A stretch of DNA of 64,000 nucleotides from the NCBI RefSeq assembly GCF_002777825.1, contig NZ_MEIR01000080.1, forward strand, positions 124,001 through 188,000. The letters run 5' to 3'. This stretch comes from Snodgrassella alvi. Its GTDB lineage: Bacteria > Pseudomonadota > Gammaproteobacteria > Burkholderiales > Neisseriaceae. Positions 36,650 to 46,210 of the stretch are shown here, in pieces; the first letter of the stretch is position 1; the number at the start of each line of letters is the position of its first letter. The position numbers and the translations under genes were made by a program. The notes beneath the pieces were generated by a model. It had not been told where the DNA came from, made no database searches, and was given only the letters and a program-made list of their open reading frames with translations.

Positions 36650-37210
36650 TTATGCATGCTTTTGCAATAACAAAGCGTATGGCGCATTATGCACCCGATT
36701 AATAAAAGCATATTTCAATACCGCTATCTGCTGTTGTGGCAAGCCAACCGCCCATGCCTGCACAGCATCAGCCTCAATTTTGCCCTGCTCATGCCCCGGA
36801 TATAAAACCGCCGCCAGCACACCATTAATCGCCAGATGATCTAATCCGGCCTGCATGGCTTTCAGTGTTGTACTGGCTGTAGTCGTGCAACTTTTGTCAG
36901 CTCCCGGTAAATAGCCTAGATTAAACATGATGGCACTAACTTCACCCTCAATATAACCATCCAAATGTTCATGTCCGGCCTTAATCAGCTCAACACGTTC
37001 ACGCATGCCTGCATTGACCAATCTTTTACTGGTTGCCTGTAACGCAGCTTCCTGGATATCAAAGGCCATGACTTTACCCAATTCTCCAACACATGTGGCC
37101 AGAAAAAGAGTATCGTGCCCATTACCTGCTGTGGCATCGACAACCGTATCCCCAGCCCGTACTACTTGCTGAATACTGGCATGTACAAAGTCCAGAATAT
37201 TTAAAAGCAT
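36650..37210 (-). CDS. SAM-dependent methyltransferase, YtqB/MnmM family
   Basis: A 186-residue class I methyltransferase. The SAM motif VVDATAGNGHDTLFLA lies near residues 22-37, with MAFDIQ as motif 2 and IMFNLGYLPGAD as the substrate-side motif. This is the family long annotated rRNA methylase and since shown in Firmicutes to be MnmM, which methylates nm5(s2)U34 of tRNA to mnm5(s2)U34. Because the MnmC in this window seems to lack its own methyltransferase domain, this gene is a reasonable candidate to supply the step; that is inference. Confidence 0.8.
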   Translation of the reverse strand: MLLNILDFVHASIQQVVRAGDTVVDATAGNGHDTLFLATCVGELGKVMAFDIQEAALQATSKRLVNAGMRERVELIKAGHEHLDGYIEGEVSAIMFNLGYLPGADKSCTTTASTTLKAMQAGLDHLAINGVLAAVLYPGHEQGKIEADAVQAWAVGLPQQQIAVLKYAFINRVHNAPYALLLQKHA

Positions 37211-37387
37211 AAACCCACTATTATCTGCTAGCTGATGCAGAGCAATGTCTGATTACATTTACAAACAAATACATGCAAGGATATCAAAATATTTCTAGAT
37301 TAACAAAATACCTGCGCAAACTAAGTAAAAGGTTTTCTTACCTGTACAGCGTCGTCTGGGCAGATAAATACTTATATTTATTAAACC

Positions 37388-38311
37388 TTACATGCCCAAT
37401 TCACGTAAAAAGCGAATATCGTCAGCCCAGCCGGATTTCACTTTTGCCCAAACCTTTAAAAATACTTTGGTTTCAAACAGCTTTTCCATATCCAGGCGCG
37501 CTTCAGTGGAAATCTTTTTCAGTTTTTCCCCGCCTTTACCAATCAGAATACCTTTCTGGCTGTCTTTATCCACCAGAACTGCAATATAAATCCGGTATAG
37601 TCCATCTTCTTCAGCAAACTGTTCCACCTCAACATTCATAGCATAAGGCAGCTCTTCACCCAGATAACGAAACAGTTTTTCGCGTACAATTTCCATAGCC
37701 AGAAATCGTGCCGATTTATCTGTTACCATATCTTCAGGATAAAGCGGGATTCCCTGAGGGAGCATGGGTTTGAGCGTATGTACCAGTTGGGCAACACCCA
37801 AACCATGCTTGGCACTCACCAGTGCCACCTTGGTAAAAGTAAAAGCCTGCTGGACTTCTGCAATAAAAGCCTGCATGACACTTTGGTCTTTTGCCTTATC
37901 CTTGTCTATTTTATTAATCACCAGCACCACGGGAATACGCTGCGGTAATTGCCGCAATACTTCGCGATCCGCCTCAGAAAAGCGTAATGCCTCAACCACA
38001 AAAACAATTACATCCACACCGGCTACTGCTTCAGTAACATTCTGATTCAGACGATCATTCAATGCATTACGATGATAAGTCTGAAAGCCTGGCGTATCAA
38101 CAAATATCAATTGCGCTTCATTATCAGTATAAATACCATTAACTCTATGGCGGGTAGTCTGAGCTTTTTTACTGGTAATACTGATTTTCTGGCCAATAAG
38201 ATGATTCATTAATGTAGATTTTCCCACATTTGGGCGGCCGACAATGGCAACAAATCCACAGCGAAAATTATCTGACGGGGATGGATAATTGTGACTGGGC
38301 ACTTCAGACAT
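37388..38311 (-). CDS. era: GTPase Era
   Basis: Ras-like GTPase that binds the 3' end of 16S rRNA and is needed for 30S assembly. The 307-residue protein has G1 GRPNVGKST near residue 25, G3 DTPG, G4 NKID and SAK (G5), followed by a C-terminal KH domain with GKGGEKLKKI. In most proteobacteria era follows rnc directly; here two other genes lie between them. The ATG has only a weak upstream AGAAAG. Confidence 0.97.
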   Translation of the reverse strand: MSEVPSHNYPSPSDNFRCGFVAIVGRPNVGKSTLMNHLIGQKISITSKKAQTTRHRVNGIYTDNEAQLIFVDTPGFQTYHRNALNDRLNQNVTEAVAGVDVIVFVVEALRFSEADREVLRQLPQRIPVVLVINKIDKDKAKDQSVMQAFIAEVQQAFTFTKVALVSAKHGLGVAQLVHTLKPMLPQGIPLYPEDMVTDKSARFLAMEIVREKLFRYLGEELPYAMNVEVEQFAEEDGLYRIYIAVLVDKDSQKGILIGKGGEKLKKISTEARLDMEKLFETKVFLKVWAKVKSGWADDIRFLRELGM

Positions 38312-38620
38312 ACATTCTTTCTAAAAAGTACAAAATAACCACAGCGTGGCTAAAATAAACTGGAACACTCCGAAATATGGAATTTAACAAGGCAAAAAAG
38401 TCACTAATTCAACATTCCAAAAACAGATTATAGGCGATGAATCTGCATAGTTAAAAATAGAAACTATTGAGTTCATAAATAATACATTGCTTGTTCTGCA
38501 AATTTTTCTTTACCCATTTTATACCGCATGATTGATTCATCAGCACATCAGCATTGTCGCCGTACTACACATAAGGCTCAGAGCAGATTACATTTTACAA
38601 ATTAGATTCTTACAACTTGA
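38312..38620. other. Intergenic spacer between the DUF2867 gene and era
   Basis: About 310 AT-rich bases; no gene, RNA or strong hairpin seen. It presumably contains a promoter for era, since era is separated from rnc. Confidence 0.5.
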
Positions 38621-39142
38621 CTAATCAATATTTTCAAACAATTTATGCACAATAAACGGATGAAGTACTGAAACTGGCAACATATATAACCGCCCCCATA
38701 AATTATGATTTTTTACCGATGCAACCAAATACAGTATATTTTTACTGGGATTGGAAATATTCTCAGTAATCCGCAGGCACACGCAAACGTCTAAATGTGA
38801 ATCTTTCACAATCAAAGTAAGCTTATCCGCTATGTCCTCAGCTATGGTAAAAAAATGGGCTGTGTTTATCTGGCCAGATTGATACTTGTCTTCTTCCAGA
38901 TTGGTAAACCCTTTTATAGCCCGCACACCTACTGGTTTGACAACTATATCCCTGAGATTAAATAACATCCTTAACCATTCAGGCTGATGGGATGTCATCA
39001 TTTTATAAGCCTCATATGCCGTAATATTTTTACAGATTTCTTTCTTTTGGCAATCCAGATAATCTAATTTTTCTGCAACCAGAGTGATATTATCAGGCAG
39101 CTCAGTCAGCGTTTTGGAAATTGCCTTTTGCCTGTTAATCAT
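38621..39142 (-). CDS. DUF2867 family protein
   Basis: A 173-residue protein with the family pattern: DYLD near residue 27, PEWLRMLFNLRDIVVKPVG in the middle, an HLDV block near 120 and an ending of HNLWGRLYMLPVSVLHPFIV. The function of DUF2867 is unknown. AAGGA precedes the ATG. The gene is AT-richer than era and rnc and interrupts the rnc-era pair together with the next one. Confidence 0.75.
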   Translation of the reverse strand: MINRQKAISKTLTELPDNITLVAEKLDYLDCQKKEICKNITAYEAYKMMTSHQPEWLRMLFNLRDIVVKPVGVRAIKGFTNLEEDKYQSGQINTAHFFTIAEDIADKLTLIVKDSHLDVCVCLRITENISNPSKNILYLVASVKNHNLWGRLYMLPVSVLHPFIVHKLFENID

Positions 39143-39274
39143 TTTTTTCCTTATCGATATAAATGCTTAAGTAATCTGAGTGCTTTTACAGGGAGTACCG
39201 ATTTTCCAGTGAATTGGATGATATTTGCCCATACTGGAATACTTGACACTGGCTAATCAACAGCTCAATTTTCG

Positions 39275-40156
39275 TTATTGAATAATTGATTTTTTAACAG
39301 GAGTATACCTTTTCTCTAGCTTATTCCAATGATATATCATAGATACCTTTTTTGCGTTACCCTTTTCCGACCACAGAATATCTTTCATTCCTGAATGAGA
39401 CGTTGACAGAATTCTAATAATATAAACATTTTCATGAAGTTCATGGTCACGTGTACCATCTTCATGCCAGTCTCCTGCATAATTAGCAAAGTGATACGTC
39501 GGTGCATTGAAAACTGGCAGTAATTCACCATTAATCACAGCAAATAATGTTACCGATTCATCAAGAGCTCCTCCGCCTGCATAGCCTGTAGCTGTATTAT
39601 GCCGTACACCAAAAGCTAATACATCCGGGCTTAATCGATATGGAGCAAAATCATAACGCCTCGGATTTCCAATAACCTGCTTACCTGAATCATTATTTAG
39701 AAGAAAGCCACTGTTTTCCAGATCAGTGCTGCTTTCAATCCATGGCTTAGCCACCAATGAAAAGCCTTTTATCTGATCAAAATGCAACACAGCAATGACT
39801 GTTTTACCTTTTTCCAGATAATGACAGTGATCGTTATCATCTTTCTGAATACTAGAACAGGCTATAAAAATATAGGTATCAGGTTGACTTGGCCATGCCT
39901 TAATGCCCGCAAAATGCCAGTTTTCCTCATCTGCCTTCTTCGCATCAGCTAAAGCCAGAATTTTTTTAAATTCATCTGATTTTGAAAAAAAATCACGACC
40001 AAAATAATCAACTGGCTTTACCCCTCCCAGCTCTTCTGCAATAAACTCCCGACCAGCGGAATGATTAATATTGGGATAGACTTCTTCAAGAGAATGCACT
40101 GTTTTAGCCCATATACTATTGCTTAGTAACAGGGCAAGGAACCATAAAAATCTCAT
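39275..40156 (-). CDS. Exported protein of unknown function
   Basis: A 293-residue protein with a signal peptide (about 1-17, cleavage near IWAKT). The mature part is soluble with many acidic and aromatic residues and one Cys pair (IACSS and DHCHY); no lipobox is present. I do not recognise a family. It lies between rnc and the DUF2867 gene on the same strand, about 33 bases after rnc, so it could be transcribed from the lepA-lepB-rnc unit. Confidence 0.65.
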   Translation of the reverse strand: MRFLWFLALLLSNSIWAKTVHSLEEVYPNINHSAGREFIAEELGGVKPVDYFGRDFFSKSDEFKKILALADAKKADEENWHFAGIKAWPSQPDTYIFIACSSIQKDDNDHCHYLEKGKTVIAVLHFDQIKGFSLVAKPWIESSTDLENSGFLLNNDSGKQVIGNPRRYDFAPYRLSPDVLAFGVRHNTATGYAGGGALDESVTLFAVINGELLPVFNAPTYHFANYAGDWHEDGTRDHELHENVYIIRILSTSHSGMKDILWSEKGNAKKVSMIYHWNKLEKRYTPVKKSIIQ

Positions 40157-40189
40157 CTATATACCTATATACCGATTATGGTTGATAAT

Positions 40190-40915
40190 TTATTTTTTCC
40201 GGATTTTTGCTGACGGAAAATTCTTTTCTAACCAAGCCAGAGCCGTCTGTGCCGTTTGCTGTTCTGCTTCACGTCGACTATGTCCTGCTGCTTCAGTCTG
40301 AAAACCAGTTTCCCCCAAATCACATTGCACAACAAACTGCTGATCATGCGCATCACCAATCTGATCTACAATTCTGTATTTTGGCAATGGCATATGCCTT
40401 GCCTGTAGGGCTTCCTGTAATCGTGTTTTTGCATCCTTACCACTATTTTGCGGATTGATATGCCGGATTCGCTCTGCATATAAACGGCGTACTACAGCTT
40501 CGGCTGTATTGAAATCAGCATCAAAACTCACAGCAGCAAACAATGCTTCCATTGCATCTGCCAATGTGGACGGACGCCTAAAGCCGCCGCTTTTCAATTC
40601 GCCGCTACCCAGCAACAGAGCATCACCTACTTTTAATTCAGTTGCAATTTGTGCCAGTGTTTCCTGATTCACCAGATTAGCACGCATTCTGGACAGTTCA
40701 CCTTCTGTCAGGCGTGGAAAGGCATCAAACAGCATTTTGGCGACAGAATAATTCAAAATTGAGTCACCGATAAACTCAAACCGCTCATTGTGTAACGCGC
40801 TGTAACTGCGATGAGTCAATGCCTGTTGCAATAATTTGGATTGCTTAAAGTGATAGCCAAACATTTTTTGAACATAACCCAAAGCATTTTCATGCCGTAC
40901 ATCAGTTTTTTTCAT
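40190..40915 (-). CDS. rnc: Ribonuclease III
   Basis: Double-strand-specific endoribonuclease for rRNA processing. The 241-residue protein has the RNase III signature ERFEFIGDSILN near residues 44-55 with the catalytic acidic residues, the second acidic site in the DAMEALFAA region near 120, and a C-terminal dsRNA-binding domain (DAKTRLQEALQ through SRREAEQQTA). AAGGTTAA precedes the ATG. It follows lepB after a strong hairpin. Confidence 0.97.
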   Translation of the reverse strand: MKKTDVRHENALGYVQKMFGYHFKQSKLLQQALTHRSYSALHNERFEFIGDSILNYSVAKMLFDAFPRLTEGELSRMRANLVNQETLAQIATELKVGDALLLGSGELKSGGFRRPSTLADAMEALFAAVSFDADFNTAEAVVRRLYAERIRHINPQNSGKDAKTRLQEALQARHMPLPKYRIVDQIGDAHDQQFVVQCDLGETGFQTEAAGHSRREAEQQTAQTALAWLEKNFPSAKIRKK

Positions 40916-41009
40916 TTAACCTTCTTTAATAATGAATTAATTATCTTTCAGGCAAGATTCTTTAATTAACCTATGCTATCAGAATCAATATAGCATTGCT
41001 ATATAGACA

Positions 41010-41034
41010 AAGCGCAAGATTGAATCTTGCGCTT
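41010..41034 (-). terminator. Hairpin between lepB and rnc
   Basis: AAGCGCAAGATT is followed almost at once by AATCTTGCGCTT, a near-perfect palindrome 11 bases after the lepB stop. The T-run is short, so it may be a processing site or partial terminator that separates lepAB from rnc. Confidence 0.6.
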
Positions 41035-41045
41035 AAAATCAGACA

Positions 41046-42032
41046 TTACTGAATTTTGGTGCCGATTCGTTTCATATCACCCATATTCAGCCATATCAGA
41101 AACGCTTTGCCTACAACCAGTCTGTCGTCTACAAAGCCCCAGTAGCGACTGTCTTCACTGTTATCGCGGTTGTCACCCATCATAAAGTATTTTCCAGCCG
41201 GAACTGTACAACTGAATCCACTGCCATCTGGATAATAGGTACACAATTCACGATTGGGGAAAGACCGTACACCTTGAAGAATAACTGAAGGCTGTTGTGG
41301 CATTTTTAACACTTCAACCGATTTATTATCAAGCTGTTCAGTCACTTGCTGAGCCTGAATTGGCATTGTGCCAAAATTGGGTACCTGCTCTGCATAGTTG
41401 TATAGCTTCTGCTCATCAATATCGTTGACTGCCTTACCATTGATTGTCAGCGTTTTATCCTTATAAGTGACAACATCACCCGGTAAACCAATCACCCGTT
41501 TGATATAGTTTATCCGCGTATCTTCTGGATAATTGAATACCATCACATCACCGCGCTCAACTTTGCTTACCGGAATCAGTACATTATTCAGAATCGGCAG
41601 GCGAATACCATACACAAATTTATTCACCAGAATAAAATCACCGGAGATCAAACCCGGGCGCATTGAGCTGGATGGAATCTGAAAAGGTTCTGCCACAAAA
41701 GTACGCAGTACAAACACCACCAGAATGATGGGGAAAAAACCACTCATATAATCGGTAAAGTGATTATCGTCCATTTGGCTGGGATTCTTTTTCTGCCGGC
41801 GCCGGTGTACAAACCAGGCGATACCGGTGAACAGCACAAATAGTAACAATACTGCGGTAAAACTTATCCGTGTTGATAACAGGCCAAAAGCACCGACCAG
41901 CATCAGCAGATAACCCCATTGCAATGCGCCACTCCACTCACCGTTTTCCTCACGCACTTTTGCGCTCTTGAAAAACAGCAGAATACCCAGCACCAGAAGT
42001 ACTGCTGCACCTATAATCATCGTATTCGACAT
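41046..42032 (-). CDS. lepB: Signal peptidase I
   Basis: Inner-membrane serine protease that removes signal peptides. The 328-residue protein has N-terminal membrane segments (about 2-20, 37-75 and 98-113), the catalytic Ser123 in IPSSSMRPG and the general-base Lys178 in INYIKRVIGLPGD, then the MMGDNRDNSEDSR block. It starts three bases after the lepA stop, so the two are one unit. Confidence 0.96.
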   Translation of the reverse strand: MSNTMIIGAAVLLVLGILLFFKSAKVREENGEWSGALQWGYLLMLVGAFGLLSTRISFTAVLLLFVLFTGIAWFVHRRRQKKNPSQMDDNHFTDYMSGFFPIILVVFVLRTFVAEPFQIPSSSMRPGLISGDFILVNKFVYGIRLPILNNVLIPVSKVERGDVMVFNYPEDTRINYIKRVIGLPGDVVTYKDKTLTINGKAVNDIDEQKLYNYAEQVPNFGTMPIQAQQVTEQLDNKSVEVLKMPQQPSVILQGVRSFPNRELCTYYPDGSGFSCTVPAGKYFMMGDNRDNSEDSRYWGFVDDRLVVGKAFLIWLNMGDMKRIGTKIQ

Positions 42033-42035
42033 GTA

Positions 42036-43826
42036 TTAATCTCCAACCTGCAAAATCGCCAGAAAGGCAGTTTGCGGAATTTCCACATTGCCTACCTGTT
42101 TCATGCGTTTTTTACCGGCTTTCTGTTTTTCCAGTAATTTTTTCTTGCGGGTAATATCACCGCCATAACATTTAGCCAGCACATTCTTGCGCAGTGCCTT
42201 AACATTTTCGCGGGCAATAATCTTACCGCCTATTGCCGCCTGTACAGCAATATCAAACATCTGGCGGGGAATCAGTTCACGCATTTTTGCTACCAGTTCC
42301 CGGCCGCGATGAACTGAATTACTGCGATGTACAATCAGACTTAACGCATCAACCTTTTCACTATTCACCAGAATATCCAGTTTCACCAAATCCGCAGCTC
42401 TGAATTCAAGGAATTCATAATCCAGTGAAGCATAACCGCGCGAAGTAGATTTCAGTTTATCGAAGAAATCCATTACCACTTCATTCATCGGCATATCATA
42501 AGTCAGCATTACCTGCCGCCCCATATACTGCATATTTTTCTGAACACCGCGTTTCTGATTACATAGTGTCATTACAGCACCAACATATTCCTGCGGCAGC
42601 AATATAGTAGCAGTGATAATGGGCTCATAAATCGCTTCAAGCGTCCCGATATCCGGCAATTTGGATGGATTTTCAATTTCAATGCGTTCGCCACTTTTCA
42701 GCAACACTTCATATACCACTGTTGGTGCAGTGGTAATCAAATCCATATCAAATTCGCGTTCCAGTCTTTCCTGCACAATTTCCAGATGTAGCAGACCAAG
42801 AAAGCCGCAGCGAAAACCAAAGCCCAGCGCCTGAGAAACCTCCGGCTCAAATTTCAGCGACGCATCATTAAGCTGTAGTTTTTCCAGCGCTTCGCGTAGC
42901 GCATCATAGTCATGGCTTTCTACCGGATAGAGACCAGCAAACACCTGTGGCTGCACCTCTTTAAAGCCGGGTAAAGGTTCACTGGCTGGTTCACGTGCCA
43001 AAGTAATGGTATCACCCACCTTAGCTGAACCCAGTTCTTTCACACCGGTAATCAAAAAGCCTACATCTCCTGCTTTTAACTCGGGTTTCTGAACAGATTT
43101 AGGGGTAAACACGCCCAACTGTTCAACCTGTGTTTCAGCACCCGTGGCCATAAACCGCACTTTATCTTTCAGACGCACGACACCATCCACCATGCGGATC
43201 AGCATCACTACACCAACATAATTATCAAACCATGAATCAATAATTAATGCTTTTAATGGTGCCTCAGTCTTTCCGGTAGGCGCGGGAACTTTCTTGACAA
43301 TTTCTTCCAGTACATCTTCAATACCGATACCACTTTTAGCCGAACAGCGTACGGCATCGATGGCTTCAATACCGATAATGTCTTCTATCTCTTCGATTAC
43401 CCGCTCTGGTTCCGCTGCCGGCAAATCAATCTTATTTAATACCGGCAGTACTTCCACGCCCAAATCAATTGCGGTATAGCAATTAGCTACAGTTTGCGCT
43501 TCTACACCTTGTGAAGCATCAACCACAAGCAATGCACCTTCACAGGCCGATAGCGAGCGCGATACTTCATAGGAGAAGTCCACGTGTCCCGGGGTATCAA
43601 TCAGATTGAGCTGATATATCTCCCCGTCTCGTGCCTTATACTGCAAGGCTGCTGTTTGTGCCTTGATGGTAATGCCACGTTCTTTTTCAATATCCATGGA
43701 ATCGAGTACCTGAGCACTCATTTCCCGATTTTCAAGACCGCCACAATACTGAATGAAACGATCAGCCAGTGTAGACTTCCCATGGTCAATATGGGCGATA
43801 ATGGAGAAATTGCGTATATTGTTCAT
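42036..43826 (-). CDS. lepA: Elongation factor 4 (LepA)
   Basis: Ribosome-bound translational GTPase (back-translocase or initiation-linked factor). The 596-residue protein has the G1 AHIDHGKST near residue 12, the switch region [26 protein letters not shown]-like domains III and V, and the LepA-specific C-terminal domain. I use ATG at 43826 (MNNIRNFSI), the universal LepA opening; a TTG three codons earlier is in frame. Confidence 0.97.
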   Translation of the reverse strand: MNNIRNFSIIAHIDHGKSTLADRFIQYCGGLENREMSAQVLDSMDIEKERGITIKAQTAALQYKARDGEIYQLNLIDTPGHVDFSYEVSRSLSACEGALLVVDASQGVEAQTVANCYTAIDLGVEVLPVLNKIDLPAAEPERVIEEIEDIIGIEAIDAVRCSAKSGIGIEDVLEEIVKKVPAPTGKTEAPLKALIIDSWFDNYVGVVMLIRMVDGVVRLKDKVRFMATGAETQVEQLGVFTPKSVQKPELKAGDVGFLITGVKELGSAKVGDTITLAREPASEPLPGFKEVQPQVFAGLYPVESHDYDALREALEKLQLNDASLKFEPEVSQALGFGFRCGFLGLLHLEIVQERLEREFDMDLITTAPTVVYEVLLKSGERIEIENPSKLPDIGTLEAIYEPIITATILLPQEYVGAVMTLCNQKRGVQKNMQYMGRQVMLTYDMPMNEVVMDFFDKLKSTSRGYASLDYEFLEFRAADLVKLDILVNSEKVDALSLIVHRSNSVHRGRELVAKMRELIPRQMFDIAVQAAIGGKIIARENVKALRKNVLAKCYGGDITRKKKLLEKQKAGKKRMKQVGNVEIPQTAFLAILQVGD

Positions 43827-44041
43827 GCAAGCCAATGATTAGTTAATTCAATCAATAGTATCCCAGTATCTTAATACCCAATACCGGAAAACCAAAAATA
43901 ACTGCTTATTTTAACGGAATGTGCCCAAGTGCGCCGAAGAATTTATAGCAAACAAAAAATTTTTTTATATTAACAAATAAATCAGATTCAATTTACATCG
44001 ATATCATTTATTTGCTCTTTAACGCCAAACAGACTATATCA

Positions 44042-44070
44042 TTGACATAAATAACCGTTATCATTATATT
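44042..44070 (+). promoter_or_regulatory. Predicted sigma-70 promoter of the SanA-like gene
   Basis: A consensus TTGACA (44042-44047), a 17-base spacer and TATATT (44065-44070). Transcription would start near 44077, close to the start codon, so the leader is short. Confidence 0.75.
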
Positions 44071-44091
44071 CTGCAAGATGTACGCCAATTA

Positions 44092-44775
44092 ATGTTGAGC
44101 TTTAGTTATATGACTATAACTTTATTAAAAAGAATCACTAAATATAGCTTTTATAGCATAATAGCCATCATTATTTTTCTGATACTTCTTTATCATTGGG
44201 TAAGCAAACAGGCTGCACCTTATGTATTCACAGACAGCAATCAGCTCAGTCCTCGCACTGTAGGTCTTGTATTAGGTACGGCAAAATATCTGCGCAATGG
44301 CAAACTTAATCCTTTTTACCAATATCGTATTGAAGGCGCTGTCAAACTTTACCAACAGGGAAAAATTAAACATTTGCTTTTGAGCGGAGACCATTCCCAC
44401 AAAAATTACAATGAACCAGAAACTATGCAGCAAGATTTGATTCGAGCAGGTATACCTGCTTCATCCATGACTCTGGATTATGGTGGGTTGAGGACTTTAG
44501 ACTCTATCCTTCGAGCCGAAAAAATTTTTCAGGTAGACAGTTTTACCATTATTACGCAAAATTTTCATTGTGCCCGCGCCATACTTATTTCCCGAAAATA
44601 TCAACTAGATGCGCAATGCTATGCAGTAGCCGCCCCAACCGGCAAGAACTATGCAAAAGTAATATTTCGTGAAATTTTAGCACGAGTCAAAGCTGTTAGT
44701 GACCTATATATCAAACACAAACTACCTAAATTTTTAGGCAAGCCTGAACCAATATTTTCTTCTGCGCAACACTAG
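44092..44775 (+). CDS. SanA-like membrane protein (DUF218/YdcF superfamily)
   Basis: Protein with one N-terminal membrane segment (about residues 18-40) and a periplasmic DUF218 domain. It is collinear with E. coli SanA: VGLVLGTAKYLRNGKLNPFY, LLLSGDHS, NEPETMQQDLI, LDYGGLRTLDSI, FTIITQNFHC and the C-terminal RVKAVSDLYI ... PKFLG. SanA supports the envelope barrier against large antibiotics such as vancomycin. The start could instead be ATG at 44110; neither has a clear ribosome-binding site. Confidence 0.88.
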   Translation: MLSFSYMTITLLKRITKYSFYSIIAIIIFLILLYHWVSKQAAPYVFTDSNQLSPRTVGLVLGTAKYLRNGKLNPFYQYRIEGAVKLYQQGKIKHLLLSGDHSHKNYNEPETMQQDLIRAGIPASSMTLDYGGLRTLDSILRAEKIFQVDSFTIITQNFHCARAILISRKYQLDAQCYAVAAPTGKNYAKVIFREILARVKAVSDLYIKHKLPKFLGKPEPIFSSAQH

Positions 44776-44923
44776 CCGACTACTCTGAAAACACCAATAA
44801 TATAAGCTTGCAGGCAATAACAATACCTTCAATCAGCCAGACAGATACTCGACATCGAAAATCAGCTACAAAAAGAATACAATATACCTAATTTAAATTA
44901 GTGGCTCATATGAAAGTGATTTC

Positions 44924-46054
44924 ATGCTTAAAATTAGTACCCAGTTTGATGGCGGCAATATAGAAATTGTAGATGCTCAAAATCCTGACAATATTCAACT
45001 GAAATTACCAAAAGACAACGCAGCCAATTTCCGTCAATGGTTTTATTTCCGCGTACAGGGGGCTGCCTACCAGAATCTTCAGTTACACTTTATCAATGCT
45101 GCTGAATCTGCCTATCCTGCTGGATGGGAAGATTATGAGGCAATGTGCTCATATGATCGCATCAATTGGTTTCGTGTTCCTACCACTTACGAAAACGGAA
45201 TACTCTGTATCAACCACACGCCATTGGCAAACAGTGTGTATTACGCCTATTTTGAACCGTATTCCTATGAGCAGCATCTTAATTTACTAGGGGATTCGCA
45301 AAGTAGCGGACTGTGCCAGATAGAAGATTTAGGTAGTACACTACAAGGACGCGATATTAATTTATTAACTATCGGTAATCAGGCAGCCAGTGATTTGAAA
45401 ATATGGATTATTGCACGCCAGCATCCAGGCGAAACCATGGCAGAATGGTTTATCGAAGGATTACTCAATCGTTTGCTTGATCATCAGGATTCAACTGCTC
45501 GCGCACTATTGGATCAAGCTACTTTTTATATCGTTCCTAATATGAATCCAGACGGTTCTGCATTAGGAAATCTGCGCACTAATGCAGCCGGTGCTAATTT
45601 AAATCGTGAATGGTTACAGCCCAGCATGGAGCGCAGCCCAGAGGTTTTGGTAGTCCGTCAAAAAATGCATGAAACCGGCGTCGATTTATTTCTGGATATT
45701 CATGGTGATGAATCTATTCCCTATGTATTTCTTTCTGGTAATGAGGGCATACCCTCTTTTGATGAGCGTCTGCATACATTACAAGAACAGTTTAAACATG
45801 CCTTTCTGCTGGCCAGCCCAGATTTTCAAGATAAATATGGTTATGAAAAAGATGCACCGGGCAAAGCAAATCTGAATATGGCTACATCTTATATCGGTGA
45901 AACTTTTAAATGTTTAGCCTACACCCTGGAAATGCCATTTAAGGATAACCATCAGTGGCCAGACGATGATTTTGGCTGGAACGGACAGCGTTCTCTGCGC
46001 CTAGGTGAAGCTATTCTAAGCCCGATCTATGCGATGCTTGATAGTTTGCGTTAA
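44924..46054 (+). CDS. M14-family zinc carboxypeptidase (cytosolic carboxypeptidase-like)
   Basis: A 376-residue protein with an N-terminal beta-domain (about 1-120, FRQWFYFRVQGA and YEAMCSYDRINWFRVPT) followed by an M14 peptidase domain. Zinc ligands are His167 and Glu170 in RQHPGETM and His260 in DIHGDE; substrate-binding NLNREW is near 228, and the catalytic Glu is in TLEMPFK. There is no signal peptide. The two-domain layout is that of M14D cytosolic carboxypeptidases, which in eukaryotes remove Glu side chains from tubulin; the bacterial substrate is unknown. Confidence 0.88.
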   Translation: MLKISTQFDGGNIEIVDAQNPDNIQLKLPKDNAANFRQWFYFRVQGAAYQNLQLHFINAAESAYPAGWEDYEAMCSYDRINWFRVPTTYENGILCINHTPLANSVYYAYFEPYSYEQHLNLLGDSQSSGLCQIEDLGSTLQGRDINLLTIGNQAASDLKIWIIARQHPGETMAEWFIEGLLNRLLDHQDSTARALLDQATFYIVPNMNPDGSALGNLRTNAAGANLNREWLQPSMERSPEVLVVRQKMHETGVDLFLDIHGDESIPYVFLSGNEGIPSFDERLHTLQEQFKHAFLLASPDFQDKYGYEKDAPGKANLNMATSYIGETFKCLAYTLEMPFKDNHQWPDDDFGWNGQRSLRLGEAILSPIYAMLDSLR

Positions 46055-46073
46055 TTTCCACATGTTGTATCCT

Positions 46074-46101
46074 AAGCTTGAACATGTTTCAGGCTTTTTT
46101 T
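46074..46101 (+). terminator. Intrinsic terminator of the M14 peptidase gene
   Basis: AAGCTTGAA pairs with TTCAGGCTT (one G-T type mismatch) around a short loop and is followed by a run of T. Confidence 0.8.
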
Positions 46102-46210
46102 GTATTTTTTAGTAAAATCAAATGATTAAAAATTACATGCGCAGCATAATAAAGCTGGGTTATTTGTAATCATGTTGTCTATATTCATTATCAATGTTTA
46201 GGAAACAATC

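Noticed and set aside
44013-44024. A second boxA-like word, TGCTCTTTAACG
   Set aside because: It lies upstream of the predicted promoter at 44042, so it would not be in the SanA transcript, and similar words occur by chance inside ppiD and lon.
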